The notes under the pieces: generated by a model | Databases searched by the model: none | Seen by the model: only the letters and a program-made list of their open reading frames with translations | Told to the model about the DNA's origin: nothing | Shown: positions 42,991-51,890 of the stretch, piece after piece | Numbering within the stretch: the stretch's first letter is position 1 | Layout of the letters: every line of letters begins with the position of its first letter | Translations under genes and position numbers: made by a program | Assembly (NCBI RefSeq): GCF_022637415.1 | Contig: NZ_CP093340.1 | Coordinates: 1,550,001-1,614,000 of the forward strand | From: Luteimonas sp. S4-F44 | GTDB taxonomy: Bacteria > Pseudomonadota > Gammaproteobacteria > Xanthomonadales > Xanthomonadaceae | Reading direction: 5' to 3' | Length of the DNA: 64,000 nucleotides

Positions 42991-43350
42991 ATGAGCGCCA
43001 CCGGAGCCGCCGCGCGCCAGGGCATCCTATCGCTGACCATCAAGGACAAGGCGGCGCTGTACAACGCCTACATGTCCTATCTCAAGCAGGGCGGGGTGTT
43101 CGTGCCCACGACCAAGCGCTACTTCATCGGCGATGAGGTGTTCCTGCTGCTGACGCTGCCCGAATCGAGCGAACGCCTGCCCACCGCAGGCAAGGTGGTG
43201 TGGGTCACGCCGGCCGGCGCCCAGGGCAACCGTGCGGCCGGGGTCGGGGTGCAGTTCGCGGACACGCCCGAGGGCGAAGCGCTCAAGGGGCGGATCGAGA
43301 CCCTGCTGGCCGGCGTGCTGACCTCCGAGAAGCCGACCCACACGATGTAG
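42991..43350 (+). CDS. pilZ: PilZ domain type IV pilus protein
   Basis: A 119-residue single-domain PilZ protein needed for type IV pilus assembly in Pseudomonas and Xanthomonas. The core is GILSLTIKDKAALYNAYMSYLKQGGVFVPTTKRYFIGDEVFLLLTLPESSERLPTAGKVVWVTPAGAQGNRAAGVGVQF. The RxxxR motif required for cyclic-di-GMP binding is missing, as in the founding PilZ, which instead binds PilB and FimX. It is the last gene of the mltG-tmk-holB-pilZ operon. Cytoplasmic. Confidence 0.93.
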   Translation: MSATGAAARQGILSLTIKDKAALYNAYMSYLKQGGVFVPTTKRYFIGDEVFLLLTLPESSERLPTAGKVVWVTPAGAQGNRAAGVGVQFADTPEGEALKGRIETLLAGVLTSEKPTHTM

Positions 43351-43383
43351 CGCGACAGCGCGGTGCGTGCGGCGTGACGCCTT

Positions 43384-43644
43384 TCAGCGCGCGTCGGCGA
43401 CCATCGCGCGCAGGGCGGGGTCGCGGATCTGCATGACGTCGAACAGGCCAGCGGCACGCAGATAGACCGCGCGGCGCAGTAGCTCGTCTTCGTAGCGGCG
43501 CCGCAGCGTTTCGTCATCGTCCTCGGCGATCGCCAAGCGGGCGAGCTCGACGAATTGCTCGACCCAGGATAAGGCCGCGTAGGCATCTGCGGCCGCGACG
43601 TTTGCGGTGTCGACGCGCGTCGGGCCTGGATGGAGGGAGGTCAT
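43384..43644 (-). CDS. Small hypothetical protein beside TetR regulator
   Basis: An 86-residue protein with no signal or membrane segment. The region SWVEQFVELARLAIAEDDDETLRRRYEDELLRRAVYLRAAGLFDVMQIRDPALRAMV is strongly helical and charged. No family recognised. ATG at 43644 has AAGGA 9 bases upstream; a GTG at 43647 is adjacent. It is divergent from the TetR gene, and the palindrome at 43659-43684 lies between them, so it is a likely target of that regulator. Its stop converges on pilZ with a 33-base gap. Confidence 0.65.
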   Translation of the reverse strand: MTSLHPGPTRVDTANVAAADAYAALSWVEQFVELARLAIAEDDDETLRRRYEDELLRRAVYLRAAGLFDVMQIRDPALRAMVADAR

Positions 43645-43658
43645 CACGTTAAATCCTT

Positions 43659-43684
43659 GACTGTACCGGCTGGACGGTATCGTC
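43659..43684. promoter_or_regulatory. Predicted TetR-family operator
   Basis: A 26-base inverted repeat, arms GAC..TACCG and CGGTA..GTC around six bases, 18 of 26 positions symmetric. It lies between the divergent small gene and the TetR gene, overlapping a TTGACT -35-like box at 43657-43662. The position suits control of both genes by the TetR protein. Confidence 0.6.
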
Positions 43685-43691
43685 TAGACTT

Positions 43692-44297
43692 ATGGGCTCG
43701 TCGTCAAGCCCGGCAGCCATGACCCGTAAACCCCGCAGCGATGCCCGCGAACGCATCCTCGATGCAGCCTTGGTCGTGTCCCAGCAGGTGGGGGCCGCCC
43801 ACCTCACGCTCGATGCGGTCGCGGCCGAAGCCGGGGTCAGCAAGGGCGGGCTGCTGTATCACTTCGCCAGCAAGGACGCGTTGCTGCGCGCGATGGTCGA
43901 GCATCATCTCGACGCGCACCGGGAGACCTTGCGGACCGCGATGGCCGAGTTCCCGGCCTCACCCGGCGGTTATCTGCAGGCGTTGGTGCAGGCGCATCGC
44001 GCCGAGCGCAAGGACGGCTTCCACGAGCCCCATGCCATGCGCTCGTTCATCGCGGCGGCGGTTAATACGCCCGAGCTGATGGAAGGTCCGCGGCGGTTCG
44101 CGAGCGAACAGGTCGCCCAGCTGCGGCGGCTGGGGCCGCATTTCTCCGAGGCCATGCTGCTGACGCTGGCCTTCGACGGGCTGTTCTTCGGCGAGACCTT
44201 CGAGATGCTCGATCTCACGTCGGCCGAGCGCGAGACGATCGTGCAGACGATCGCCGAGCGTGCCGCGGCCATCGCGAAGGCCGCCGACGGGCAATAG
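43692..44297 (+). CDS. TetR/AcrR family transcriptional regulator
   Basis: A 201-residue regulator. The TetR DNA-binding domain is at about residues 15-65: SDARERILDAALVVSQQVGAAHLTLDAVAAEAGVSKGGLLYHFASKDALLRAMVEHHL. The ligand domain (residues 75-201) is helical and does not reveal its inducer. The start is uncertain: ATG at 43692 lies 8 bases from the operator end, and ATG at 43719 (MTRKPRSDARER) fits the family N-terminus better; neither has a clear ribosome site. It probably controls itself and the divergent small gene through 43659-43684. It converges on fadJ, so control of fatty acid genes is possible but not shown. Confidence 0.88.
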   Translation: MGSSSSPAAMTRKPRSDARERILDAALVVSQQVGAAHLTLDAVAAEAGVSKGGLLYHFASKDALLRAMVEHHLDAHRETLRTAMAEFPASPGGYLQALVQAHRAERKDGFHEPHAMRSFIAAAVNTPELMEGPRRFASEQVAQLRRLGPHFSEAMLLTLAFDGLFFGETFEMLDLTSAERETIVQTIAERAAAIAKAADGQ

Positions 44298-44330
44298 AGG
44301 ATGGCCGGGCATCTCGCTCGGCCGTGCGCA

Positions 44331-46400
44331 TCAGCCTTGGCGCAGCGCGGCGGCGTCCCAGCCTGGGCGCGGTGCGAAACGGTCGCCGTGGCGCGCCTGC
44401 AGCGTCCGCAGGCGCTCGAGCACCGCGTCGACACCGGTTTCGCGGATGTACTGGATCGGGCCACCGCGGAACGGGGCAAAGCCGGTGCCGAAGATCACGC
44501 CGGCATCGAGTAGGTCGGCGTCGGCGACGACACCGTCATGCAGCGCGGCGACCGCCTCGTTGAGCAGCGGCAGCACCAAGCGGTCCTGCAGGTCCTCGGG
44601 CGCGCGATAGCCCTTCGGCAGTTCCGGCTTCTTCGGCTTGCCGTCCACCCACGTGTACAGGCCCTGGCCGTCCTTCTTGCCACGCTTGCCGGTCTCGGGC
44701 GGCGTCGCCAGCGAGGCGGGAATCTGCAGGCCGAGGAACGGCGCCAGTTCCTGGCCTACGCCTGAGGCGATATCCAGTCCGACCGTGTCGATGAGTTCGA
44801 TCGGCCCCATCGGCATGCCGAAGTCGACCGCCGCACGGTCGATTGCAGCCCCCGGGATGCCTTCTGCGTATGCGGTCGCGGCTTCAAGCATGTAGGGAAA
44901 CAGCAGCCGGTTGACCAGGAAGCCCGGCGTGCCGGCGACCGGCACCGGCAACTTATCGATCGCCTTGCAGAAGGCCGCCAGCCGCTGGATCGTCGCCTCG
45001 GCGACGCCGTCGTGGTGGACGATCTCCACCAGCGGCATCGACGCCACCGGATTGAAGTAGTGCAGCCCTGCGAACTGCGCCGGCCGTTGCACATGGGCGC
45101 GCAACTCGTCGAGCGGGATCGACGAGGTGTTGGTGGTCAGCAGCGCGTCGGGGCCGAGCTTCGGTTCGACCGTCGCATACAGGGCACGCTTGGCCTCGGG
45201 GTTCTCAATGATCGCCTCGATCACCAAGTCCGCCTGGGCGATGCCGTCGCCAGCCAGATCCGAGCGCAGCCGGGCGGCGACTTCGGGGCGCTTGGCCGCG
45301 TCGCGGACCTTCTTCTCGAACAGCTTGGCCGCGCGCGTCTGCGCCTTGTCGATGAATCCCTGCTCGCGGTCCTGCAGTGTGACCTCCAGCCCCTTGTAGG
45401 CCGACCACGCGGCGATGTCGCCGCCCATTACGCCGGCGCCGACCACGTGCACGTGCCGGATCGGCGCCTGCTGCGCGCCGGCCTTGCCGCCCAGGCCCTT
45501 GAGCCGTTCCATCAGGAAGAACACGCGCGTGAGGTTGCGCGCCGTCGATGTGCCGGCGAGCTTGACCACCGAGCGGCGCTCGGCCGACAGCAGGGCGCGG
45601 GTGTCGCCGGACGCGCGCTTCCAGGTCTCGATCAGCGCATACGGCGCCGGGTAGTGCGCCTTCCTCGCCTTGCGTGCGACCTGTTTGAGCAGGACCGGGG
45701 CCAGCGCCTGACGCGCCGGCCACAGGTTGGTCAACCGGGCCAGTGCGCGTTGCTTGAAGGACCGCGTCGTGCCCTTGAGCGCAAGCGCGGCGGCCGCATC
45801 CACCAGGAGCGCCGGCTCGACGACCTTGTCGACCAGGCCGATCCCGCGCGCGGCCTTGGCCGGCAAGGCGCGTCCGGTGAGCATCATGTCGAACGCGGCC
45901 GGGGCACCGACCAGGCGCGGCAGGCGCACGCTGCCGCCCCAGCCGGGATAGATGCCCAGCTTGACCTCGGGCAGGCCGATCTTGGTCGAGGGATCGTTGC
46001 TGGCGACCCGGTAGTCGCAGGCCAGCGCGATCTCGGTGCCACCGCCCATGCAGAAGCCGTGGATCGCGGCCACGGTCGGGCAGGGCAGTTCGGCCAGGCG
46101 CTGGAAGGTGGACTGGCCGCGGCGGATCGAGTCGCCGATCGTGCCCTTGGCATCGAACGCCTGGAACTCGCGGATGTCGGCACCGGCGATGAAGCCCTTG
46201 GCCTTGGCCGAGCGGATCACCAGCGCCTTGGGCGGGTCGAGCGCCAGACGTTCGAGCAGCGTGTCGAGCTCGATGAGCACATCCTGGGCGAAGGTGTTGA
46301 CCGACTCGCCTGCGCGGTCGAACGCGAGCACCAGGACACCGTCATCACGCGATTGCGCTTGCCAGTGGCTGAAGCGAAGCCCGTCGAGGCCTGCGAGCAT
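44331..46400 (-). CDS. fadJ: 3-hydroxyacyl-CoA dehydrogenase/enoyl-CoA hydratase
   Basis: A 689-residue bifunctional beta-oxidation enzyme (alpha subunit). Residues 1-190 are the hydratase/isomerase: AKGFIAGADIREF, HGFCMGGGTEIALACDYRVA and IGLPEVKLGIYPGWGG supply the oxyanion hole and both catalytic Glu residues. From about 310 the dehydrogenase begins with VHVVGAGVMGGDIAAW (NAD), and the catalytic His is in GLHYFNPVASMPLVEIV. It converts enoyl-CoA to 3-oxoacyl-CoA. FadB and FadJ are hard to separate by sequence; the lack of an adjacent fadA favours FadJ-type naming only weakly. It converges with the TetR gene and is divergent from rpoE. Confidence 0.9.
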   Translation of the reverse strand: MLAGLDGLRFSHWQAQSRDDGVLVLAFDRAGESVNTFAQDVLIELDTLLERLALDPPKALVIRSAKAKGFIAGADIREFQAFDAKGTIGDSIRRGQSTFQRLAELPCPTVAAIHGFCMGGGTEIALACDYRVASNDPSTKIGLPEVKLGIYPGWGGSVRLPRLVGAPAAFDMMLTGRALPAKAARGIGLVDKVVEPALLVDAAAALALKGTTRSFKQRALARLTNLWPARQALAPVLLKQVARKARKAHYPAPYALIETWKRASGDTRALLSAERRSVVKLAGTSTARNLTRVFFLMERLKGLGGKAGAQQAPIRHVHVVGAGVMGGDIAAWSAYKGLEVTLQDREQGFIDKAQTRAAKLFEKKVRDAAKRPEVAARLRSDLAGDGIAQADLVIEAIIENPEAKRALYATVEPKLGPDALLTTNTSSIPLDELRAHVQRPAQFAGLHYFNPVASMPLVEIVHHDGVAEATIQRLAAFCKAIDKLPVPVAGTPGFLVNRLLFPYMLEAATAYAEGIPGAAIDRAAVDFGMPMGPIELIDTVGLDIASGVGQELAPFLGLQIPASLATPPETGKRGKKDGQGLYTWVDGKPKKPELPKGYRAPEDLQDRLVLPLLNEAVAALHDGVVADADLLDAGVIFGTGFAPFRGGPIQYIRETGVDAVLERLRTLQARHGDRFAPRPGWDAAALRQG

Positions 46401-46554
46401 ACGGCACCATTCTTTAGAGTACGGAGGTTGGTCCTATGATCCCGAGGTCGCTTCCGTGCCGTCAAATCGTGCTCGATCGCCGGCTTGCGGAACGTCGGTC
46501 GCGGCCCCAGCACATGTGTTCCCGGTGCGGTGACGATGCCATATCCGTCGTGAC

Positions 46555-46582
46555 GGAACTTTTCGCGCGACCGCCTGTCTTA
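46555..46582 (+). promoter_or_regulatory. SigmaE-type promoter of rpoE operon
   Basis: GGAACTT at 46555-46561, 15 bases, then GTCTTA at 46577-46582. This fits the extracytoplasmic sigma consensus GGAACT-N15/16-GTCNNA that I recall for Xanthomonas sigmaE. Transcription would start about 30 bases before the rpoE ATG at 46621, so the operon is probably autoregulated. Confidence 0.75.
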
Positions 46583-46620
46583 TTGCCCGTGCCAGGCCGG
46601 GCCCCAAGGAGGTCCGGCCG

Positions 46621-47247
46621 ATGGCCGAACAACGCGACAGCTCGGAGTACGGCAATCTGGACGAGGAACTGGTCAAGCGGGTACAGCGCGGTGATACCGC
46701 GGCGTTCGACCTGCTGGTGCGCAAGTACCAGCATCGCATCGCTGCGTTGATCGGGCGCTACGTGGCCGATTGGAGCGAATGCCAGGACGTCGCCCAGGAG
46801 ACCTTCATCCGCGCTTATCGCGCGATCGCCAGCTTCCGCGGCGACGCGCAGTTCTACACCTGGCTGCACCGCATCGCGGTCAACACGGCCAAGAACCATC
46901 TGGTCGCGCACAACCGGCGGCCGCCGACCGACGATGTGGACGTCGACGACGCCGAGCACTTCGAATCGGCGATCCGTCTGCGAGACGGCGACACACCGGA
47001 ACGTGAACTGATGCGTCAGCAACTGGAACAAACCGTGGTGCGCGCGGTCGAAGCTCTGCCTGAGGAACTGCGTGTGGCGATCAATCTGCGCGAGGTCGAT
47101 GGTTTGAGCTACGAGGAGATTGCCGAACGCATGGGCTGTCCGATCGGCACGGTGCGTTCGCGGATTTTCCGGGCGCGCGATGCGATCGATCGCGAACTCA
47201 GGCCCCTGATGGACAACGAGAGACAAGTGGAGCGCGTGACCCGATGA
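46621..47247 (+). CDS. rpoE: RNA polymerase sigma factor RpoE (sigmaE)
   Basis: A 208-residue ECF sigma factor of the RpoE/AlgU type. Region 2 includes FDLLVRKYQHRIAALIGRYVADWSECQDVAQETFIRAYRAIASFRGDAQFYTWLHRIAVNTAKN, and region 4 ends VDGLSYEEIAERMGCPIGTVRSRIFRARDAI, both close to E. coli RpoE. It directs genes that respond to misfolded envelope proteins. The stop overlaps the rseA start (ATGA), and mucD follows, so sigma factor, anti-sigma factor and protease form one stress module. Confidence 0.95.
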   Translation: MAEQRDSSEYGNLDEELVKRVQRGDTAAFDLLVRKYQHRIAALIGRYVADWSECQDVAQETFIRAYRAIASFRGDAQFYTWLHRIAVNTAKNHLVAHNRRPPTDDVDVDDAEHFESAIRLRDGDTPERELMRQQLEQTVVRAVEALPEELRVAINLREVDGLSYEEIAERMGCPIGTVRSRIFRARDAIDRELRPLMDNERQVERVTR

Positions 47248-48203
47248 GCCCTTCCGACGACATCGATGCCCTGCAGCTCGGTCCCGATCCGGACAAACTC
47301 GAGCTGTACCACCGTCAGCAGCTGTCGGCGATGCTCGACGACGCGCTGCCCCAGGACCAGGCGCGCTTCCTGCGGCGCCGGCTGCAGCACGACGCCGAAC
47401 TGTCGGCGTGCTTCGAGCGCTGGCAGGTCTGCGGCGACGTGCTACGCGGCCGCCACGTCTCGCTGCTGCCGCCTGATTTCGCCGATCGCGTCGCCCGTGG
47501 CATCGCCAACGACGGCGTTGCCGTCGCGCCGGCAGCGGCCGGGCGCCGTCCGCGTCTGCTGCGCTGGGGCGGCGGCGGCGCGGCGCTGGCCGCCTCTGTC
47601 GCGCTGGCCGCCTTGTTCGTCGGTCGCCCCGGCGGCGTGCCGGGCGCGGACGAGAAGATCGCGCTGCCGGCTGCGCGGGTCGCCACGACTAGCGAGCCGC
47701 TGGCCACCGATGCCGCGGCCGATGCGTCGGCCTTCGCACACGAGCCGACGGCACCGGTCCAGGTGGCCGCAGCCGCGGGTGCGGCGGCGATTGCGATCGC
47801 CGAAGTGCCCCGGCGCAGCCGTGCCGAGCGCGCGGTCGCGGCCCCGACGGCGCGTCGGACGCGCGACGCAGTGCCGGTGCAAGTGGCGGCCGCCGCGACG
47901 CCACCGGAGGTCGCGCCCGATGGCTCGCTGCCAGTGCTGGCTACCGCGTCGCGGGTCGAGGCCGCGTTCGCGTCCGCCGCGTCCGACGTCGGACTGCCGG
48001 CCGCGCCCTCGGGTACGCGGCCCTGGCCGAAGGCGAGCGAGCTGACGCCCGATGCCCGTTTCTCGGTGCGCTACAGCGGGGGCTTCGACGCACCGTCGTG
48101 GGCACGCAGCGATGCGCCGGCCAGCGATGTGCTGCCGAGCTTCCCGGTCGAGCCCGGCCATGCACGCCAGGCGCCCGACCAGGCGTCCGCCGCGCAGCCC
48201 TGA
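47244..48203 (+). CDS. rseA: Anti-sigmaE factor, RseA/MucA-like
   Basis: A 319-residue inner-membrane anti-sigma factor. The N-terminal cytoplasmic domain (ELYHRQQLSAMLDDALPQDQARFLRRRLQHDAELSACFERWQVCGDVLRG) matches the RseA sigma-binding region, and one transmembrane helix follows (GGGAALAASVALAALFVG, residues about 110-128). The periplasmic part (190 residues) is Ala/Pro-rich and longer than E. coli RseA (216 residues in all). The family is released by stepwise proteolysis on envelope stress. The start overlaps rpoE by ATGA. No rseB-like gene is present between rseA and mucD. Confidence 0.88.
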   Translation: MSPSDDIDALQLGPDPDKLELYHRQQLSAMLDDALPQDQARFLRRRLQHDAELSACFERWQVCGDVLRGRHVSLLPPDFADRVARGIANDGVAVAPAAAGRRPRLLRWGGGGAALAASVALAALFVGRPGGVPGADEKIALPAARVATTSEPLATDAAADASAFAHEPTAPVQVAAAAGAAAIAIAEVPRRSRAERAVAAPTARRTRDAVPVQVAAAATPPEVAPDGSLPVLATASRVEAAFASAASDVGLPAAPSGTRPWPKASELTPDARFSVRYSGGFDAPSWARSDAPASDVLPSFPVEPGHARQAPDQASAAQP

Positions 48204-48280
48204 GCGACCGGCCGCAGCCGTCCGGTGTGTCGCCGCGCTGCGGCGACCGATCCCCCTGTCTCGAACTTTTCGGATGCCCC

Positions 48281-49819
48281 ATGACTTCGATGAAGAAATC
48301 CCTGTTGGCCGTGTCCCTGGTCGCGGTGCTGTCGGCGGCGACCACGGCGCTCGTGCTGCCCAATGCGACCGCCCAGTCGAACGCGCCCTCGGCCGCTGAT
48401 ACCGCCAATACCGTCTCCGCCACGCCCCAGGCACCGCTGGTCAGCGGCCTGCCGGACTTCACCCGGCTGGTCGAGCGGGTGGGCCCCGCCGTGGTCAGCA
48501 TCGAAGCGACCGCCGGCACCCGCCAGACGCGCGGCCAACAGGTGCCCGACGATGCGCAGATCCCGGAGATCTTCCGGCGTTTCTTCGGGCCGGGCTTCGA
48601 GTTCCCGGGCGGGCCCGGCGGTCCCGGGCAGGGCATGCCACGCGCCTCGATGGGCACCGGCTTTCTGATCTCGTCCGACGGCTATCTGCTGACCAACCAC
48701 CACGTCATCGAGGGCGCCGACGAGGTCAAGGTGCGGTTGTCGGACCGGCGCGAGTTCCAGGCCGAGGTCGTCGGCAGCGATCCCGAATCCGATGTCGCGG
48801 TGCTCAAGATCAACGCCAGCGGCCTGCCGATGCTGCGCATGGGCAATGCGGCGGCGGTCAAGCCCGGGCAGTGGGCGGTCGCGATCGGGTCGCCGTTCGG
48901 CTTCGAGCAGTCGGTGACGGCCGGCATCGTCAGCGCGGTGCAACGCTCCAATCCGTACGCCAACCAGCAGTACGTGCCTTTCATCCAGACCGACGTGCCG
49001 ATCAATCGCGGCAACTCGGGCGGCCCGCTGCTCAACGTCGCCGGTGAGGTGATCGGGATCAATTCGCAGATCTTCAGCAACTCCGGCGGCTACATGGGCG
49101 TGAGCTTCGCGATCCCGATCGATGTCGCGTCCAATGTCGCCGACCAGATCAAGCGCACCGGCAGCGTGCAGCGCGGGCAACTCGGCGTGCAGATCGGGCT
49201 GGTCGGCGCCGACGAGGTGGCCGGCTTCAAGCTGCCCGATGCGCGCGGCGCCCTGGTGACCGTGGTCGCGCCGGGCAGCCCGGCCGAGAAGGCCGGCCTG
49301 GAGCCGGGTGATGTGATCCGTGCCGTCGACGGCACGCCGATCAATACCTTCAGCGACCTGCCGCCGCTGGTCGGCAGCAAGGCGCCGGGGACCCGGGTCA
49401 AGCTCGAGGTCTTCCGTGACGGCCGCAGCCGCAACTTCGACGTGACGCTGATGCAGCTCGACGGCCAGGCCTCGGCCGGCACGCCGCGGACTGCGCCCGA
49501 GCGCGGGACCACGCCATCGACCCAGGGCAATCCGCTCGAGTTGGCTGGTCGTGACCTCGATGCCGCGCAGCGCCGTCAGTACGGGCTGTCGAACGACGAG
49601 GGCGTGCTGGTGACCGGCGTCGGCCGCGGTGCCGCAGCGACCGCGGGCATCGCTGCGGGCGATGTGATCCTGCGCGTGGGCCGGACCCCGGTCGCCAGCG
49701 CGGCCGCGCTGGACCGCGCGCTGCGCGACGTCAAGCCGGGCGACACGGTGATGCTGCTGGTGCGCGGCCGCGGCGGCGCCACCCAGTACCGCGCAGTCTC
49801 GGTGCCCGACGCGCCCTGA
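48281..49819 (+). CDS. mucD: Periplasmic serine protease, DegP/MucD
   Basis: A 512-residue HtrA protease/chaperone that degrades misfolded periplasmic proteins. A signal peptide (KKSLLAVSLVAVLSAATTALVLPNATA) precedes the trypsin-like domain with triad His141 (TNHHVIEG), Asp171 (PESDVAVLKI) and Ser246 (RGNSGGPLL). Two PDZ domains follow (around LGVQIGLVG...GSPAEKAGLEPGDVI and GVLVTGVGRGAAATAGIAAGDVI). ATG at 48281 or 48290 are both possible. It follows rseA by 77 bases as the effector of the sigmaE module. A hairpin terminator lies downstream. Confidence 0.95.
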   Translation: MTSMKKSLLAVSLVAVLSAATTALVLPNATAQSNAPSAADTANTVSATPQAPLVSGLPDFTRLVERVGPAVVSIEATAGTRQTRGQQVPDDAQIPEIFRRFFGPGFEFPGGPGGPGQGMPRASMGTGFLISSDGYLLTNHHVIEGADEVKVRLSDRREFQAEVVGSDPESDVAVLKINASGLPMLRMGNAAAVKPGQWAVAIGSPFGFEQSVTAGIVSAVQRSNPYANQQYVPFIQTDVPINRGNSGGPLLNVAGEVIGINSQIFSNSGGYMGVSFAIPIDVASNVADQIKRTGSVQRGQLGVQIGLVGADEVAGFKLPDARGALVTVVAPGSPAEKAGLEPGDVIRAVDGTPINTFSDLPPLVGSKAPGTRVKLEVFRDGRSRNFDVTLMQLDGQASAGTPRTAPERGTTPSTQGNPLELAGRDLDAAQRRQYGLSNDEGVLVTGVGRGAAATAGIAAGDVILRVGRTPVASAAALDRALRDVKPGDTVMLLVRGRGGATQYRAVSVPDAP

Positions 49820-49845
49820 CCGCGCGCCCAGTGCTGTGTTCATGC

Positions 49846-49873
49846 AAGGCCCGCGGTCATCGCCGCGGGCCTT
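49846..49873 (+). terminator. Terminator hairpin after mucD
   Basis: An 11-base-pair perfect stem (AAGGCCCGCGG with CCGCGGGCCTT) and a 6-base loop, 26 bases beyond the mucD stop. The stem itself ends in TT and only CTTC-type bases follow, so the T-tract is short. It separates the sigmaE module from lepA. Confidence 0.75.
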
Positions 49874-49985
49874 CGCGCATCCGGGCGCCCGGGTGTCGCG
49901 CCGGCAGATCGCACGGCGACCGCGGCGCGGCGGCAGCGCTATGCGATAATCGCCCGTTATCCCGACGACGGCCCGGCCGCCGCAC

Positions 49986-51797
49986 ATGACCCACGATCCC
50001 ATGCGGAACATCCGCAACTTCTCCATCATCGCCCACGTCGACCACGGCAAGTCGACCCTGGCCGACCGCATCATCCAGCTCTGCGGTGGCCTGCAGGCGC
50101 GCGAGATGGAGGCGCAGGTGCTCGACTCCAATCCGATCGAGCGCGAGCGCGGCATCACGATCAAGGCGCAGTCGGTCTCGCTGCCGTACACCGCACGCGA
50201 TGGCCAGACCTACCATCTGAACTTCATCGACACCCCCGGCCACGTCGACTTCAGCTATGAGGTCAGCCGTTCGCTGGCCGCCTGCGAAGGCGCGTTGCTG
50301 GTGGTCGATGCGGCCCAGGGCGTGGAGGCGCAGTCGGTCGCCAACTGCTACACCGCGGTCGAGCAGGGGCTCGAGGTGGTGCCGGTGCTCAACAAGATCG
50401 ACCTGCCCACGGCCGACATCGAGCGGGCGAAGAGCGAGATCGAGGCGGTCATCGGCATCGATGCCGAGGACGCGGTCGCGGTCAGCGCCAAGACCGGCCT
50501 GAACGTCGAAGAGGTGCTCGAGGCGATCGTGCACCGGATACCGCCGCCCAAGCCGCGCGACACCGACAAGCTGCAGGCGCTGATCATCGACTCGTGGTTC
50601 GACAACTACCTGGGCGTGGTCTCGCTGGTGCGCGTGATGCAGGGCGAGATCAAGCCCGGCGCCAAGCTGCTGGTGATGTCGACCGGGCGCAGCCACCAGG
50701 TCGATAACGTCGGCGTGTTCACGCCCAAGCGCAAGCCCTTGCCGCAGCTGCGGGCCGGCGAGGTCGGCTGGATCACCGCGTCGATCAAGGACGTGCACGG
50801 CGCGCCGGTCGGCGACACCCTGACCCTGGCCGGCGATCCGGCGCCCAGTCCGCTGCCCGGCTTCCAGGAAATGCAGCCGCGCGTGTTCGCGGGCCTGTTC
50901 CCGATCGACGCCGAGGACTATCCGGCGCTGCGCGAGGCGCTCGAGAAGCTGCGCCTCAACGACGCCGCGCTGCGCTTCGAGCCCGAGAGCTCGGAGGCGA
51001 TGGGCTTCGGCTTCCGCTGCGGGTTCCTGGGCATGCTGCACATGGAGATCGTGCAGGAGCGGCTGGAGCGCGAGTACAACCTCGACCTGATCAGCACCGC
51101 GCCCACGGTGATCTACGAGGTGCTGCGCACCGACGGCGAGATCGTCAGCCTCGACAATCCGGCCAAGCTGCCACCAGTCAACCAGATCGAGGAGATCCGC
51201 GAGCCGATCATCCGCGCCAATGTGCTGACCCCGCCCGACTACGTCGGCAATGTCATCACGCTGTGCGAGGAGAAACGCGGTACGCAGATCGGGATCAGCT
51301 ACCTCGGCAGCCAGGTACAGATCAGTTACGAACTGCCGATGGCCGAGGTCGTGCTCGACTTCTTCGACAAACTCAAGTCGGTCAGCCGCGGCTACGCCTC
51401 GCTCGACTACCACTTCCTGCGGTTCCAGGCCGGGCCGTTCGTGCGCGTGGACACGCTGATCAACGGCGACAAGGTCGATGCGCTGTCGCTGATCGTCCAT
51501 CGCCAGCATGCCGACCGCCGCGGCCGCGAGCTGACCGAGAAGATGAAAGAATTGATCCCGCGGCAGATGTTCGATGTCGCGATCCAGGCCGCGGTGGGCT
51601 CGCAGATCATCGCCCGCACCACGGTCAAGGCGATGCGCAAGAACGTGCTGGCCAAGTGCTACGGTGGCGATATCTCGCGCAAGAAGAAGCTGCTCGAGAA
51701 GCAGAAGGAAGGCAAGAAGCGCATGAAGCAGGTCGGCCGCGTCGAGATCCCGCAGGAAGCGTTCCTGGCGGTGCTCAGCAACAGCCGTGATTCGTGA
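49986..51797 (+). CDS. lepA: Elongation factor 4
   Basis: A 603-residue translational GTPase that acts on elongating or assembling ribosomes. GTPase motifs: AHVDHGKST, the switch region [18 protein letters not shown] and NKIDLP. The C-terminal LepA-specific domain ends with [41 protein letters not shown] at 49986 is used; ATG at 50001 (MRNIRNFS) is also possible. An extended -10 box TGCGATAAT lies at 49942-49950. lepB follows after 93 bases, the usual order. Confidence 0.96.
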   Translation: MTHDPMRNIRNFSIIAHVDHGKSTLADRIIQLCGGLQAREMEAQVLDSNPIERERGITIKAQSVSLPYTARDGQTYHLNFIDTPGHVDFSYEVSRSLAACEGALLVVDAAQGVEAQSVANCYTAVEQGLEVVPVLNKIDLPTADIERAKSEIEAVIGIDAEDAVAVSAKTGLNVEEVLEAIVHRIPPPKPRDTDKLQALIIDSWFDNYLGVVSLVRVMQGEIKPGAKLLVMSTGRSHQVDNVGVFTPKRKPLPQLRAGEVGWITASIKDVHGAPVGDTLTLAGDPAPSPLPGFQEMQPRVFAGLFPIDAEDYPALREALEKLRLNDAALRFEPESSEAMGFGFRCGFLGMLHMEIVQERLEREYNLDLISTAPTVIYEVLRTDGEIVSLDNPAKLPPVNQIEEIREPIIRANVLTPPDYVGNVITLCEEKRGTQIGISYLGSQVQISYELPMAEVVLDFFDKLKSVSRGYASLDYHFLRFQAGPFVRVDTLINGDKVDALSLIVHRQHADRRGRELTEKMKELIPRQMFDVAIQAAVGSQIIARTTVKAMRKNVLAKCYGGDISRKKKLLEKQKEGKKRMKQVGRVEIPQEAFLAVLSNSRDS

Positions 51798-51890
51798 TCG
51801 CGGGTCAGCGATCGGCGTGCGCCACGGCGACGCCGCGTTTGTCCCGACCCTCGATCGCCCATCAGGCACCACCGCTCCCAAGGAGCTCCC

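Noticed and set aside
43684..43719. Leaderless start of the TetR gene at 43692
   Set aside because: Possible, but the family N-terminus fits ATG at 43719 better and no convincing -10 box is positioned; left undecided.
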